Positions 19,850 to 27,819 of a stretch of DNA of 64,000 nucleotides are shown here, in pieces. The stretch's first letter is position 1. Every line of letters starts with the position of its first letter. Both the position numbers and the translations under genes were made by a program. This DNA is from JANWZL01 sp041640815 (lineage in GTDB: Bacteria; Pseudomonadota; Gammaproteobacteria; Burkholderiales; Thiobacillaceae). Under the pieces are notes generated by a model that was not told where the DNA came from, made no database searches, and saw only the letters and a program-made list of their open reading frames with translations. The stretch lies in contig JBEPZO010000006.1 in the NCBI GenBank assembly GCA_041640815.1, forward strand, positions 1 to 64,000, in the 5' to 3' direction.

Positions 19850-20293
19850 ATGCACCGCATCACCATCTCCCTCGACGAAGCGCTGGCCTTGGCCTTCGAT
19901 GCCCTGATCCGCAGCCGTGGCTACACCAACCGCTCCGAGGCGATCCGGGACCTGCTGCGTCATGAACTGGAACACACCCGCCTGCTGCGCGAGGAGGCGC
20001 CCTACTGCGTGGCCAGCCTGTCCTATGTATACAACCACCACGAGCGCCGGCTGGCCGAGCGCCTGACCGCGCAGCAGCACCATGCCCACGAGCTGGTGGT
20101 GTCCAGCATGCACGTCCACCTGGACCATGACCACTGCCTGGAGACGGTCATCCTGCGCGGCCCCACTTCGGAGGTGCGCCGCTTCGCCGATACCCTGAGT
20201 GCTGAGCGCGGTGTGCGCCACGGCCAGCTCAACCTCATCCCGGTCGACGCGGAGGCCGTCCACCCCCACAGCCACAGTCGGCCAAAGCGCTGA
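19850..20293 (+). CDS. nikR: Nickel-responsive regulator NikR
   Basis: A ribbon-helix-helix repressor that binds operators when loaded with nickel. The N-terminal DNA-binding part is RITISLDEALALAFD to about residue 45. The C-terminal ACT-like domain holds the square-planar nickel site: H77, H88, H90 and C96 match the spacing of the E. coli NikR ligands (H76, H87, H89, C95). The extra His-rich tail (HPHSHSRPKR) may bind metal loosely. The frame opens upstream at 19754, but the ATG at 19850 starts the RHH strand. It sits directly before the nickel transporter operon. Confidence 0.93.
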   Translation: MHRITISLDEALALAFDALIRSRGYTNRSEAIRDLLRHELEHTRLLREEAPYCVASLSYVYNHHERRLAERLTAQQHHAHELVVSSMHVHLDHDHCLETVILRGPTSEVRRFADTLSAERGVRHGQLNLIPVDAEAVHPHSHSRPKR

Positions 20294-20369
20294 AACCGCT
20301 GCCAGCTCGACCGGCCCGATGGAGGTGACTCCGTGCGGGCAACAGGCAGGGATGCTTGTATCTGACAAA

Positions 20370-20409
20370 ACGATATGAAATATTATGAAAGTGTATTTCT
20401 TCATATCGT
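20370..20409. promoter_or_regulatory. Inverted repeat, probable NikR operator of the nickel transporter operon
   Basis: ACGATATGAA (20370-20379) and its exact reverse complement TTCATATCGT (20400-20409) are separated by 20 bases, 48 bases before the first transporter gene. The half-sites resemble the E. coli NikR half-site GTATGA, but the gap between ATATGA and TCATAT is 22 bases, not 16. Position beside nikR makes NikR the natural candidate; the spacing would need a different binding geometry. Confidence 0.6.
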
Positions 20410-20456
20410 CATGTCGTCAGCCGCACCGCATCTCCACCACTTTGTCGGTTCCCCGC

Positions 20457-20882
20457 ATGCGTCTGCGCTTGCTCCTCCTTAGTGCCTTGCTCGCCTTCAC
20501 CGCACAGGCTCACGACCTGCACTACACCGTCACCGCAGGCCAGGCGGTGGTGGTAAGGCTCTTCTATGCCGACGATACCCCCTTCGCCTTCGAGGGCTAC
20601 GAGATCTATGCCGAGGGCGAAAGACTGCCCATCCAGGTCGGGCGTACCGATGCCCGGGGGCGCATCGCCTTCCTGCCGGAGCGGGCCGGCCGCTGGCGCA
20701 TCAAGACCGTGTCCGAAGACGGCCACGGACTCCTCTTCACCCTCACCACGGATGCCGCCGCCCACGTGGCCGGCAGCGACAAGCCCATCTATGAGCGCTA
20801 CACCCGCATCGTTGTGGGTGTGGCCCTCATCCTGGGCCTATTCGGCGCCATGTCCCTCTTCCTAAGGCGGAGGAGACCATGA
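20457..20882 (+). CDS. NikL/NikK-like accessory protein of a nickel ECF transporter
   Basis: A 141-residue protein with a Sec signal peptide ending at AQAHDL, a periplasmic beta-rich domain (HYTVTAGQAVVVRLFYADD ... GRIAFLPERAGRWRIKTVSEDGHG), and one C-terminal membrane helix (VVGVALILGLFGAMSLF) closed by RRRR. This layout matches the small periplasmic components that accompany CbiM-type nickel permeases. After processing, the mature N-terminus begins with HDLH, which could bind metal. It overlaps the next small gene by 4 bases (ATGA). The start at 20457 is preferred over 20385, which lies inside the operator repeat. Confidence 0.75.
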   Translation: MRLRLLLLSALLAFTAQAHDLHYTVTAGQAVVVRLFYADDTPFAFEGYEIYAEGERLPIQVGRTDARGRIAFLPERAGRWRIKTVSEDGHGLLFTLTTDAAAHVAGSDKPIYERYTRIVVGVALILGLFGAMSLFLRRRRP

Positions 20883-21028
20883 ACCGCGCGACCCTGCTGC
20901 TCCTCAGCCTCGCCACCTCGCCCGCCCTGGCCCACCATGGCGTGGCCTCGCTGGGGGTGGCCAGCCTTGAGGGCCCAGGCGCGCCGGTGGAGACCTCGAG
21001 CGCCGCCACCCTGTCCATCCTGCTCTGA
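20879..21028 (+). CDS. 49-residue secreted peptide in the nickel operon
   Basis: A short frame starting inside the previous stop (ATGA), encoding a clear Sec signal peptide (MNRATLLLLSLATSPALA) and about 30 mature residues beginning HHGVASLGVASLEGPGAP. The mature N-terminus with two histidines could bind nickel once cleaved. The phrase EGPGAPVETSSAATL recalls the start of some larger outer-membrane proteins, so this might be a truncated relative. nikM begins 8 bases after the stop. Tight coupling argues that it is translated. Confidence 0.6.
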   Translation: MNRATLLLLSLATSPALAHHGVASLGVASLEGPGAPVETSSAATLSILL

Positions 21029-21036
21029 AGCCGCGC

Positions 21037-21684
21037 ATGCACATCCCCGACGGCTTCCTCTCCCCCCAGACCTATCTGCCCGCCTATGCCCTGTGCGCCG
21101 GGCTGTGGTGGGTGGGCATCCGGCGGGTGAGGCGGGCGCTCGATGCCGACACCCTGCCTTATCTGGCCGTGCTCACGGCGCTCGCCTTCGCACTCATGAT
21201 GCTGGCACTGCCCCTGCCGGGTGGCACCACCGTGCATGCGGCCGGCATCGGCCTGCTGGCAGTGAACTTCGGCATCTGGCTCGCCTTCCTGGCGGTGTCC
21301 CTGGTGCTGGCCATGCAGGCCCTGTTGTTTGGCGACGGCGGCGTCACCGCCCTGGCGGTGAACGCCCTGGCCATGGGCCTCGTGGGCAGCGCCGGCGCCA
21401 GGCTGGCATGGCGGCTCCTATCACCGCTACATCAGCCGACCGCCCTGTTCGCCGCCGGCTGGCTGTCGGTGGTGCTGCCGGCCCTGCTGGTGGCCGTGGC
21501 GCTGGGCATACAACCCTCGATCGCCCACGACAGCACAGGCAAACCCCTGTTCTTTCCCTTCGACCTCAGCATCACCCTGCCCGCCGTCCTCTTGCCCCAC
21601 CTCCTGGTGGGGGTGGGCGAGGGGGTGCTCACCTGGCTCGGCACGGTGTATCTGCAGCGGCTCAAGGCCCGTCACGCCGGATGA
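21037..21684 (+). CDS. nikM: CbiM/NikM-type nickel ECF transporter substrate-binding permease
   Basis: The S-component of an energy-coupling-factor transporter. It starts MHIPDGFLSP: in this family the N-terminal Met amine, His2 and nearby atoms coordinate Ni2+ or Co2+, so the ATG at 21037 is certain. About six membrane helices follow over 215 residues. Substrate is inferred as nickel because nikR and a NikR-type operator precede the operon; cobalt is the alternative. It overlaps nikQ by 4 bases. Confidence 0.92.
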   Translation: MHIPDGFLSPQTYLPAYALCAGLWWVGIRRVRRALDADTLPYLAVLTALAFALMMLALPLPGGTTVHAAGIGLLAVNFGIWLAFLAVSLVLAMQALLFGDGGVTALAVNALAMGLVGSAGARLAWRLLSPLHQPTALFAAGWLSVVLPALLVAVALGIQPSIAHDSTGKPLFFPFDLSITLPAVLLPHLLVGVGEGVLTWLGTVYLQRLKARHAG

Positions 21685-22235
21685 AAGCGGCACATGGGCA
21701 GCTCATCGGCTACGGCACGGCTGTCGTTACCTTCACGCTCGTGCACGATCCGCTGTGGCTCGCCCTGGGCCTGGCTGGCGTGCTGCTCCTCGCCGGCCGT
21801 GAGGCCCCTGCCCTGCTGCGCCGGACGCTCAGGGTCATCCTGCTGTTCAACCTGGCGGTGGGCATCGGTTATGCCCTCGTCGCCCATCTCCAGGATTTCT
21901 CCCCTTGGGAGCCCCTGCTGCGCCTCAACCTGCGCGTGCTCGCCATCACCCTGCTCACCTTCCTGTTCATCAGCCGGGTCAACCTGTTCCGGGCCCTGGA
22001 CTTTTCCCCTCGCCTCACCTGGCTGCTGGCACTGGCCTATAGTCAGGCCACGATCCTGCAGCGCAGCCACGCCGATTTCCGCCTCGCCCTGGTGAGCCGT
22101 TGCCCGCGACGACCGAGCCTCAAGCAACGCTACCGGGCCAGCGCTGCCGCCGCCGCCTGGTTCATGGACAAGGCGTTGGCCACCGCGCGCGAGACGGCGC
22201 AGGCGCTGCGGGCAAGGGGGTTCTTCGGTGATTGA
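21681..22235 (+). CDS. nikQ: CbiQ/NikQ-type transmembrane (T) component
   Basis: A 184-residue membrane protein that links the nickel-binding permease to its ATPase. There are several helices in residues 5-150. The cytoplasmic end carries the paired short Ala-Arg motif typical of T components (SRCPRRPS and later ALRARGF). It is shorter than many CbiQ (around 220-250 residues). The start overlaps nikM (ATGA) and the end overlaps nikO by 8 bases. The open frame extends far upstream, but the family resemblance begins here. Confidence 0.85.
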   Translation: MKAAHGQLIGYGTAVVTFTLVHDPLWLALGLAGVLLLAGREAPALLRRTLRVILLFNLAVGIGYALVAHLQDFSPWEPLLRLNLRVLAITLLTFLFISRVNLFRALDFSPRLTWLLALAYSQATILQRSHADFRLALVSRCPRRPSLKQRYRASAAAAAWFMDKALATARETAQALRARGFFGD

Positions 22236-22998
22236 ACTCATTGGCATCCACCACCGTTACCACGGCGCCCCTGCCCTGGTGGACATCCACTTCCGCATCG
22301 AGGCGGGGGAGAAGGTGGTGCTCCTCGGGGCCAATGGCACGGGCAAATCCACCCTGCTCAAGATCCTGGACGGGCTGATCCATCCCGAACAAGGCAGCTA
22401 CCGTTACAAGGGCGAGCCGATCGACCCCCGCCGGCTCAAGGACCCGGCCCGCAACCGCCGTTTCCGCGCCGAGGTGGCGCTTCTGTTTCAGAATCCCGAT
22501 GCCATGCTGTTCAACCCCACCGTGTACGACGAGATCGCCTTCGGGCCGCGCCAGCTCGGCTTACCCGAGGTCGACGCACGGGTGCGGCACTGGGCCGCGG
22601 TGATGGGGTTGACGCCCCACCTTAAGCGCCTGCCGTTCAGCCTCTCGGGTGGCGAGAAGCAGAAGCTCGCCCTCGCCGCCCTGTTGGCCAGCGAACCGCA
22701 ACTGCTGCTGCTGGACGAGCCCGCCGCCGCCCTGGACCCGCGCAGCACCGGCTGGCTGGTGGACTTCTTGGCTGAGCTGCCCTGCACCGTCATCACCACC
22801 ACCCACAACCTCAGCCTCGCCCCCGAGCTCGGCAGCCGCGCCCTCGTGCTGGGCGAGGATCACCGCCTGATCCACGACGGCCCCATCGAGCCCATCCTGG
22901 CCGACCAGGCGAAGCTCATCGCCGCCAACCTGGTGCACAGCCACCGGCACCGCCACGGGGCTCTGGAACACCGGCATTACCATCCACACGACTGGTAG
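22228..22998 (+). CDS. nikO: CbiO/NikO-type ATPase of the nickel ECF transporter
   Basis: ABC ATPase of 256 residues. Walker A is GANGTGKST (near residue 36), the Q-loop is LLFQNPDAMLF, the signature is LSGGEKQK and Walker B is LLLLDEP. The start is GTG inside the nikQ end. The C-terminus is strongly His-rich (HSHRHRHGALEHRHYHPHDW), which may store or sense nickel. It closes the operon. Confidence 0.92.
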   Translation: MIELIGIHHRYHGAPALVDIHFRIEAGEKVVLLGANGTGKSTLLKILDGLIHPEQGSYRYKGEPIDPRRLKDPARNRRFRAEVALLFQNPDAMLFNPTVYDEIAFGPRQLGLPEVDARVRHWAAVMGLTPHLKRLPFSLSGGEKQKLALAALLASEPQLLLLDEPAAALDPRSTGWLVDFLAELPCTVITTTHNLSLAPELGSRALVLGEDHRLIHDGPIEPILADQAKLIAANLVHSHRHRHGALEHRHYHPHDW

Positions 22999-23193
22999 TA
23001 GCCCCAGAACCAGAGGATTGCCATCGCTGGGGTGTCGCCAGGTTAAGGCTGCCGGCTTGAAGTCTCGCCCATCACCCCCAGAACATGGCTTTAAGTTTGG
23101 ATCGATCCGCCGATCGGACAGGTCCAAGGGCGCATTCTGCGGCCTGCCTGTTGGCATATATTGCACACATTCCAAACCGGGATACGGCCAGCC

Positions 23194-25566
23194 ATGTCCA
23201 CCGCAACCCGCCGCACGCTCGAGTTACCCATCGCCGGCATGACCTGCGCCGCCTGCTCGACCAGGCTGGAGCGCAACCTCAACCGTCTCGAAGGGGTGAC
23301 GGCCAGCGTCAACCTGGCCTCAGAAAAGGCCTGGGTGGAGTACGACCCGGCCTGCACCGACGCCGCCGCCATCCTCGCCCAGGTGGAGAAGACCGGTTTC
23401 ACGGTGCCGGCGCAGACCCTGGACCTGGCCATCTCGGGCATGACCTGCGCCGCCTGTGCCGCCCGCATCGAGCGGGCCCTCAACGCCCTGCCCAGGGTCG
23501 AGGCGCGGGTCAACCTGGCCAGCGAGCGGGCGCGCGTCCGCTACACGCCGGGGCTCGTCGAGCCGGAGACGATCCTCACCGCCGTACGCCGCGCCGGCTA
23601 TGAGGCCCACCCCATCACCGCGGCCACCCGCGCCGAGGAGCAGGCGCGCCGGGCGGCGGAATACCGGCGGGAGGTGCGGGTCTTCGTCGTGGCTGCCCTG
23701 CTCACCCTGCCCCTGCTCATGCAGATGTTGCCCATGCTCGCCGGCGGCCCGCATGCCGCGTGGCTACCCGGCTGGCTGCAAGGGCTGCTCGCCACGCCGG
23801 TACAGTTCTGGGTCGGCCGGCGCTTTTATGTCGGTGCCTGGCACGCCCTGCGCGGCGGTGGCGCCAACATGGACGTGCTGGTGGCGCTCGGCACCAGCGC
23901 CGCCTATTTCTACAGCCTAGCGGTGTTGTTCTTCGACCCAGCTGGCCACCTCTACTTCGAGGCCAGTGCCGCCGTGATCACCCTCGTGCGCCTGGGCAAG
24001 CTGCTGGAGGTGCGCGCCAAGTCGCGTACCTCGTCGGCCATCGAGCAACTCATGGCCCTGGCCCCCGCCACCGCCCGCGTCGAGCGCGGGGGCGAAGTGG
24101 TGGAGGTCGACGCCGCTTCCCTCAAACCCGGCGACATCGTCGTGGTGCGTGCCGGCGAGCGCATCCCGGTGGATGGTGTGGTGACGGCAGGGAGCTCGAG
24201 CGTCGATGAGGCGATGCTCACCGGCGAGAGCCTGCCGGTGGCCAAAGCGCCTGGACAAGCGGTGTATGCCGGCACGCAGAATCTGGACGGCCTGCTCAAG
24301 CTGCGTGCCGAGGGGGTGGGGGCGCATACCCAGCTCATGGAGATCGTGCGCCTGACCGAGGCGGCGCAAGGCTCCAAGGCCCCCATCCAAAAGCTGGCCG
24401 ATCGCATCTCCGGCGTCTTCGTGCCAGCGGTGGTCCTCCTGGCGCTCGCCACCTATGGCATGTGGTGGTGGTGGACGGATGAGCCGACCGCGGGCCTCAT
24501 ACCCGCCGTGGCCGTGCTGGTCATCGCCTGCCCGTGCGCCTTGGGACTGGCCACGCCGACGGCGGTGATGGTGGGGCTCGGCCGCGGCGCCCAGCTCGGC
24601 ATCCTCATCCGCAGCGCCGAGGCCCTGGAGCGCGCGGAAAAACTCTCCATCCTGGCGGTGGACAAGACCGGCACCCTGACCGAGGGCCGCCCTGTCCTCC
24701 AGGGCATTCAGCCGGTGGCCGCCATTGATGAAGCGGAGGCCCTGCGGCTTGCCGCCGCCTTGGAACAGGGCGTGCATCACCCCCTCGCCGACGCCCTGGT
24801 CGGCGCTGCCCGCGCGCGCGGCCTGACCCTACCGGTCGTGCAGGCGTTCGAGAACGTCCCTGGAAGAGGGGTAAGTGGCCAGGTAGAGGGGCGGGCGCTG
24901 CGCCTGGGGGCGGCCGCTTGGCTACGTGAGCTGGGTGTCCGGTTGCCGCCGTCCATGCCTGCCGATAGCGGCGCCAGGACCATCGTCGCGTTGGCCGAGG
25001 GCGAGCAGCTACTCGCTTGGCTGACCCTCGCCGACCCGCTGCGCCCGACGACGGCGGCGGCGATACGCCGCCTGCAGGCTATGGGCGTGCGGCCCGTCAT
25101 GCTGACGGGAGACAACCCCGAGACCGCCGCCAGCATCGCCGAACAGGCAGGCATCAGCGACTACCGTGCCGGCGTGCTCCCTCAGCACAAGGCCGCGGTC
25201 GTGGCCCAACTTAAGGCCCAGGGCGAAGTGGTGGGCATGGCCGGCGACGGCATCAACGATGCCCCCGCATTGGCGGCGGCCGACGTCAGCTTTGCCATGA
25301 GCGCCGGTGCCGACATCGCCCTCGAGGCGGCCGACATCACCCTCATGCGCAACGACCTCATCGGCGTGGCCGAGGCGGTGGCGCTGGCCAGAGCGGTCAT
25401 GCGCAAGATCCGCCAGAACCTGTTCTTTGCCTTTTTCTACAACGTGTTGGCGCTGCCACTCGCTGCCCTGGGCCATTTAAACCCAGTCATCGCCGGCGTG
25501 GCCATGGCCCTCTCCTCAGTTTCGGTGGTAGCTAATGCCCTCCTGCTTAAAAACTGGCGCCCTTAA
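23194..25566 (+). CDS. copA: Copper-translocating P-type ATPase
   Basis: A P1B-type ATPase of 790 residues that exports Cu+. Two N-terminal metal-binding domains each carry GMTCAAC (near residues 16 and 83). Membrane helices follow, then the TGES actuator loop, the copper-path motif CPCALG (VIACPCALGLATPTAVMVG), the phosphorylated Asp in DKTGTLTEG, GDGINDAP, and two last helices. ATG 23194 is chosen because the first metal domain begins soon after. No CueR or CopZ gene is beside it. The CPC plus double CAAC pattern fits copper rather than zinc or cadmium. Confidence 0.95.
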   Translation: MSTATRRTLELPIAGMTCAACSTRLERNLNRLEGVTASVNLASEKAWVEYDPACTDAAAILAQVEKTGFTVPAQTLDLAISGMTCAACAARIERALNALPRVEARVNLASERARVRYTPGLVEPETILTAVRRAGYEAHPITAATRAEEQARRAAEYRREVRVFVVAALLTLPLLMQMLPMLAGGPHAAWLPGWLQGLLATPVQFWVGRRFYVGAWHALRGGGANMDVLVALGTSAAYFYSLAVLFFDPAGHLYFEASAAVITLVRLGKLLEVRAKSRTSSAIEQLMALAPATARVERGGEVVEVDAASLKPGDIVVVRAGERIPVDGVVTAGSSSVDEAMLTGESLPVAKAPGQAVYAGTQNLDGLLKLRAEGVGAHTQLMEIVRLTEAAQGSKAPIQKLADRISGVFVPAVVLLALATYGMWWWWTDEPTAGLIPAVAVLVIACPCALGLATPTAVMVGLGRGAQLGILIRSAEALERAEKLSILAVDKTGTLTEGRPVLQGIQPVAAIDEAEALRLAAALEQGVHHPLADALVGAARARGLTLPVVQAFENVPGRGVSGQVEGRALRLGAAAWLRELGVRLPPSMPADSGARTIVALAEGEQLLAWLTLADPLRPTTAAAIRRLQAMGVRPVMLTGDNPETAASIAEQAGISDYRAGVLPQHKAAVVAQLKAQGEVVGMAGDGINDAPALAAADVSFAMSAGADIALEAADITLMRNDLIGVAEAVALARAVMRKIRQNLFFAFFYNVLALPLAALGHLNPVIAGVAMALSSVSVVANALLLKNWRP

Positions 25567-25881
25567 GTATGTGGCCAACGGAAGCAGCCCCACTCTGTTC
25601 GTTATGTTGCCTCTCAGTGCAACCCCAAATACCCCCCGTGACGTATGGACAAGTTCACCTTGTATGGGCTCAAGCTGCCGTAAAACGCTGGTTCGCCTCA
25701 CCCTAATCATTACCCCGTGATGATGCTTGCCTCGGCGTTGCTGACGGCCTGGCGATCGAGCTGCCGTCGCTTCCCGTCAATCCTCCTCGTAACCGCAAGT
25801 GGCCATGTTGACACGATGTTCTAACAAACTGTTTTGCCATATGCTTACGAACAATGCCAACCAAACAGAAAGCCACACATC
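25567..25881. other. Intergenic stretch without recognised features
   Basis: About 315 bases between copA and the OmpA-like gene. I see no gene, clear terminator or repeat. The right end should hold the promoter of the OmpA-like gene. Confidence 0.5.
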
Positions 25882-27393
25882 ATGCGCGCCCATAGCCTGC
25901 CCAAGTCACGCCTTACCCTGCTTGCAGCCATTATTCCTCTAGCGCTTGCTGGCTGCGCCACCAAGGACTTCGTGCGGCAAGAGGTCGGAGGTGTCAACAA
26001 GCGCATCGACGAGCTCTCTGCCCTGCTGTCGGCCGCCAACCAGCGCATCGACGACAACCGCGGCCGTATCGGCGCCGTGGAAACACGATTGCGCAATGCC
26101 GAGCAAGCCGCCTCGAGCCTGAGCCAGCGCATCGAGCAAACCCAGATGGCCCTGTCCGACGCTGACAAGCGTATCGAGCAGGTTTCTAGCCGCCTCAAAA
26201 CCGCCGAGCAGCGCATCGACGCCAACAGCGCCGAGATCGCCCGGGCGCACACCCGGCTGGACGGGCTGGTCGCGCGCCTCGATACCACGGATGGGCGCCT
26301 GGAAGGGGTGGTCGCAAGCGTCAGCGAGGCCGAACGCGGCATCGAGACAGTCAAACGCACGCTAGAAGAAATACCCCGCCCCGCCGCGGCGACCTCGGCC
26401 CAAGCCCCCGCACCCGTGGTCGAGCCGCCGGCCACGCCAACAGCGCCCACCTTACCGGCAGTGGGTGATGCCCACCGGCGCTTGGATGAAATCGCCAACC
26501 AAATCGCCGCTGCCAGCGAGCGCATCCAGGCCAACTCAGCGGCGTTGACTGCCGCCTCGGAGCGTCTAGCGCGTGTCGAGACCAGCCTTGAAGAGACACG
26601 GGCGCGCTTAGCGCGCGGCGAGGCAGAGCTCTCCGCCACCCAACGCCGCCTCACCGAGACCCAGCAGCAACTCACCGCTGCCGAGCAGCGCATCGAAACC
26701 AACAGCCAATCCATCGCCGGCATCAATCAGCGCCTGGACACGATACAAGACGGCCTCGACAAGGCCGCCAGCCGCATCGCCGGCCACGAAGCGGCCCTGA
26801 AGACCACCGGCGCGCACTTGGAAAAGGTGCAAGGCGACCTCGATGCTCAGGGCACGCGCTTGACGCAGAACGAACAACGCATCACCGCGGCTCACGACCG
26901 GCTCGACCAGGCCCATGCTGCCCTGCAGCGGCATGAAGAGCGTCTGGCCAAGAACGAAGCCGAGGCGGCGCAGATCTCCGCCACCGCCCGCGAAGCGCTC
27001 GAACGCGCCATCGCCGCAGGCAAGCTGGCCGAAGGCAAATTGGTCTATGAGACGGTCCTCACCGAGGTCTTCCTCGGCTACCGCCCTTACCGCACGCGGC
27101 TATCGGATGAAGCCAAACAGACGCTCAAACGGCTCGCAGACAAGTTACTCGCCGAAAACCAAAACATCTACATCGAAATCCAAGGCTACACCGACACCTC
27201 GGGCTCACCCGCAGGCAACCTCAAGCTAGGCCGCCAGCGCGCCGAAGCCGTGCGCGATTACCTCTATCAGTCCGGCGTACCGCTGCACCGCATGAGCGTG
27301 TTCTCCTACGGCAGCGCCAACCCCATCGCCGACAACAACACAAGAGAGGGCCGCAGCAAAAACCGCCGGGTCGTGATTGTGGTGTTGAAATAA
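25882..27393 (+). CDS. Coiled-coil lipoprotein with C-terminal OmpA domain
   Basis: The 503-residue product has a lipobox (LAGC, lipid cysteine near residue 24). Then come about 370 residues of repeating coiled-coil heptads in which phrases such as QRI(D/E)xNS and RLxxxE recur, with one Pro/Ala-rich break near residue 170 (AQAPAPVVEPPATPTAPTLP). It ends with an OmpA peptidoglycan-binding domain (IYIEIQGYTDTSGSP, LGRQRAEAVRDYL, GRSKNRRVVI). It should be anchored in the outer membrane and reach across the periplasm to the cell wall. ATG 25882 is chosen for the signal peptide. A terminator follows. Confidence 0.88.
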   Translation: MRAHSLPKSRLTLLAAIIPLALAGCATKDFVRQEVGGVNKRIDELSALLSAANQRIDDNRGRIGAVETRLRNAEQAASSLSQRIEQTQMALSDADKRIEQVSSRLKTAEQRIDANSAEIARAHTRLDGLVARLDTTDGRLEGVVASVSEAERGIETVKRTLEEIPRPAAATSAQAPAPVVEPPATPTAPTLPAVGDAHRRLDEIANQIAAASERIQANSAALTAASERLARVETSLEETRARLARGEAELSATQRRLTETQQQLTAAEQRIETNSQSIAGINQRLDTIQDGLDKAASRIAGHEAALKTTGAHLEKVQGDLDAQGTRLTQNEQRITAAHDRLDQAHAALQRHEERLAKNEAEAAQISATAREALERAIAAGKLAEGKLVYETVLTEVFLGYRPYRTRLSDEAKQTLKRLADKLLAENQNIYIEIQGYTDTSGSPAGNLKLGRQRAEAVRDYLYQSGVPLHRMSVFSYGSANPIADNNTREGRSKNRRVVIVVLK

Positions 27394-27433
27394 ACGCCCC
27401 TACCTCTGCCCGAAGAAAGAAGTAACCATAATC

Positions 27434-27490
27434 AAACGCGGCTGTTAGGCCAATGCGTATAGATTTGGCCAAACCGGCCGCGTTTTCTTT
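27434..27490 (+). terminator. Probable terminator after the OmpA-like gene
   Basis: AAACGCGGC (27434-27442) is the exact reverse complement of GCCGCGTTT (27477-27485), followed by TCTTT. The loop is long (34 bases) and contains a second small stem (GGCCAA with TTGGCC). From here to the array at 27820 I see no gene, only an inverted repeat near 27792-27814. Confidence 0.6.
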
Positions 27491-27819
27491 GCCTTTAAAG
27501 GCCGACCGCAGCCGCTACCCTCGCAGCGATGCGCCTGCGCAGCAACTTATACAGCGTTGCCTTTAAGAAGCACTGATCAATTCGTCGTGTCATCGCGTCC
27601 TGTAGCTGATGCTTTGATTTTTTCTACTCCTGGCTGCACAAAAAGCGATGGGACTCGAATCAATCAGCAGTTCCTTTAAATCCCCTCCCGCCTAACAACC
27701 CGTTGCCCCAGGTTAGTCACACTCTGCGCCGGGCCCTTTATCCCGCTCGCGTCTTCCCTCAGCGCTTCACCCAGCATTTGAGCTCAGGCTAGGTTTTAAC
27801 ACCTGTTAAAAACCCCTAG

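Noticed and set aside
20937..21680. Long frame upstream of and in phase with nikQ
   Set aside because: It overlaps nikM, is Arg/Pro-rich without domain likeness, and nikQ has its own coupled ATG at 21681.
27792..27814. Inverted repeat GGTTTTAAC...GTTAAAAACC beside the old end of the array, as a terminator of the crRNA transcript
   Set aside because: In the leftward direction it has no T run after it, so there is no good support for termination.
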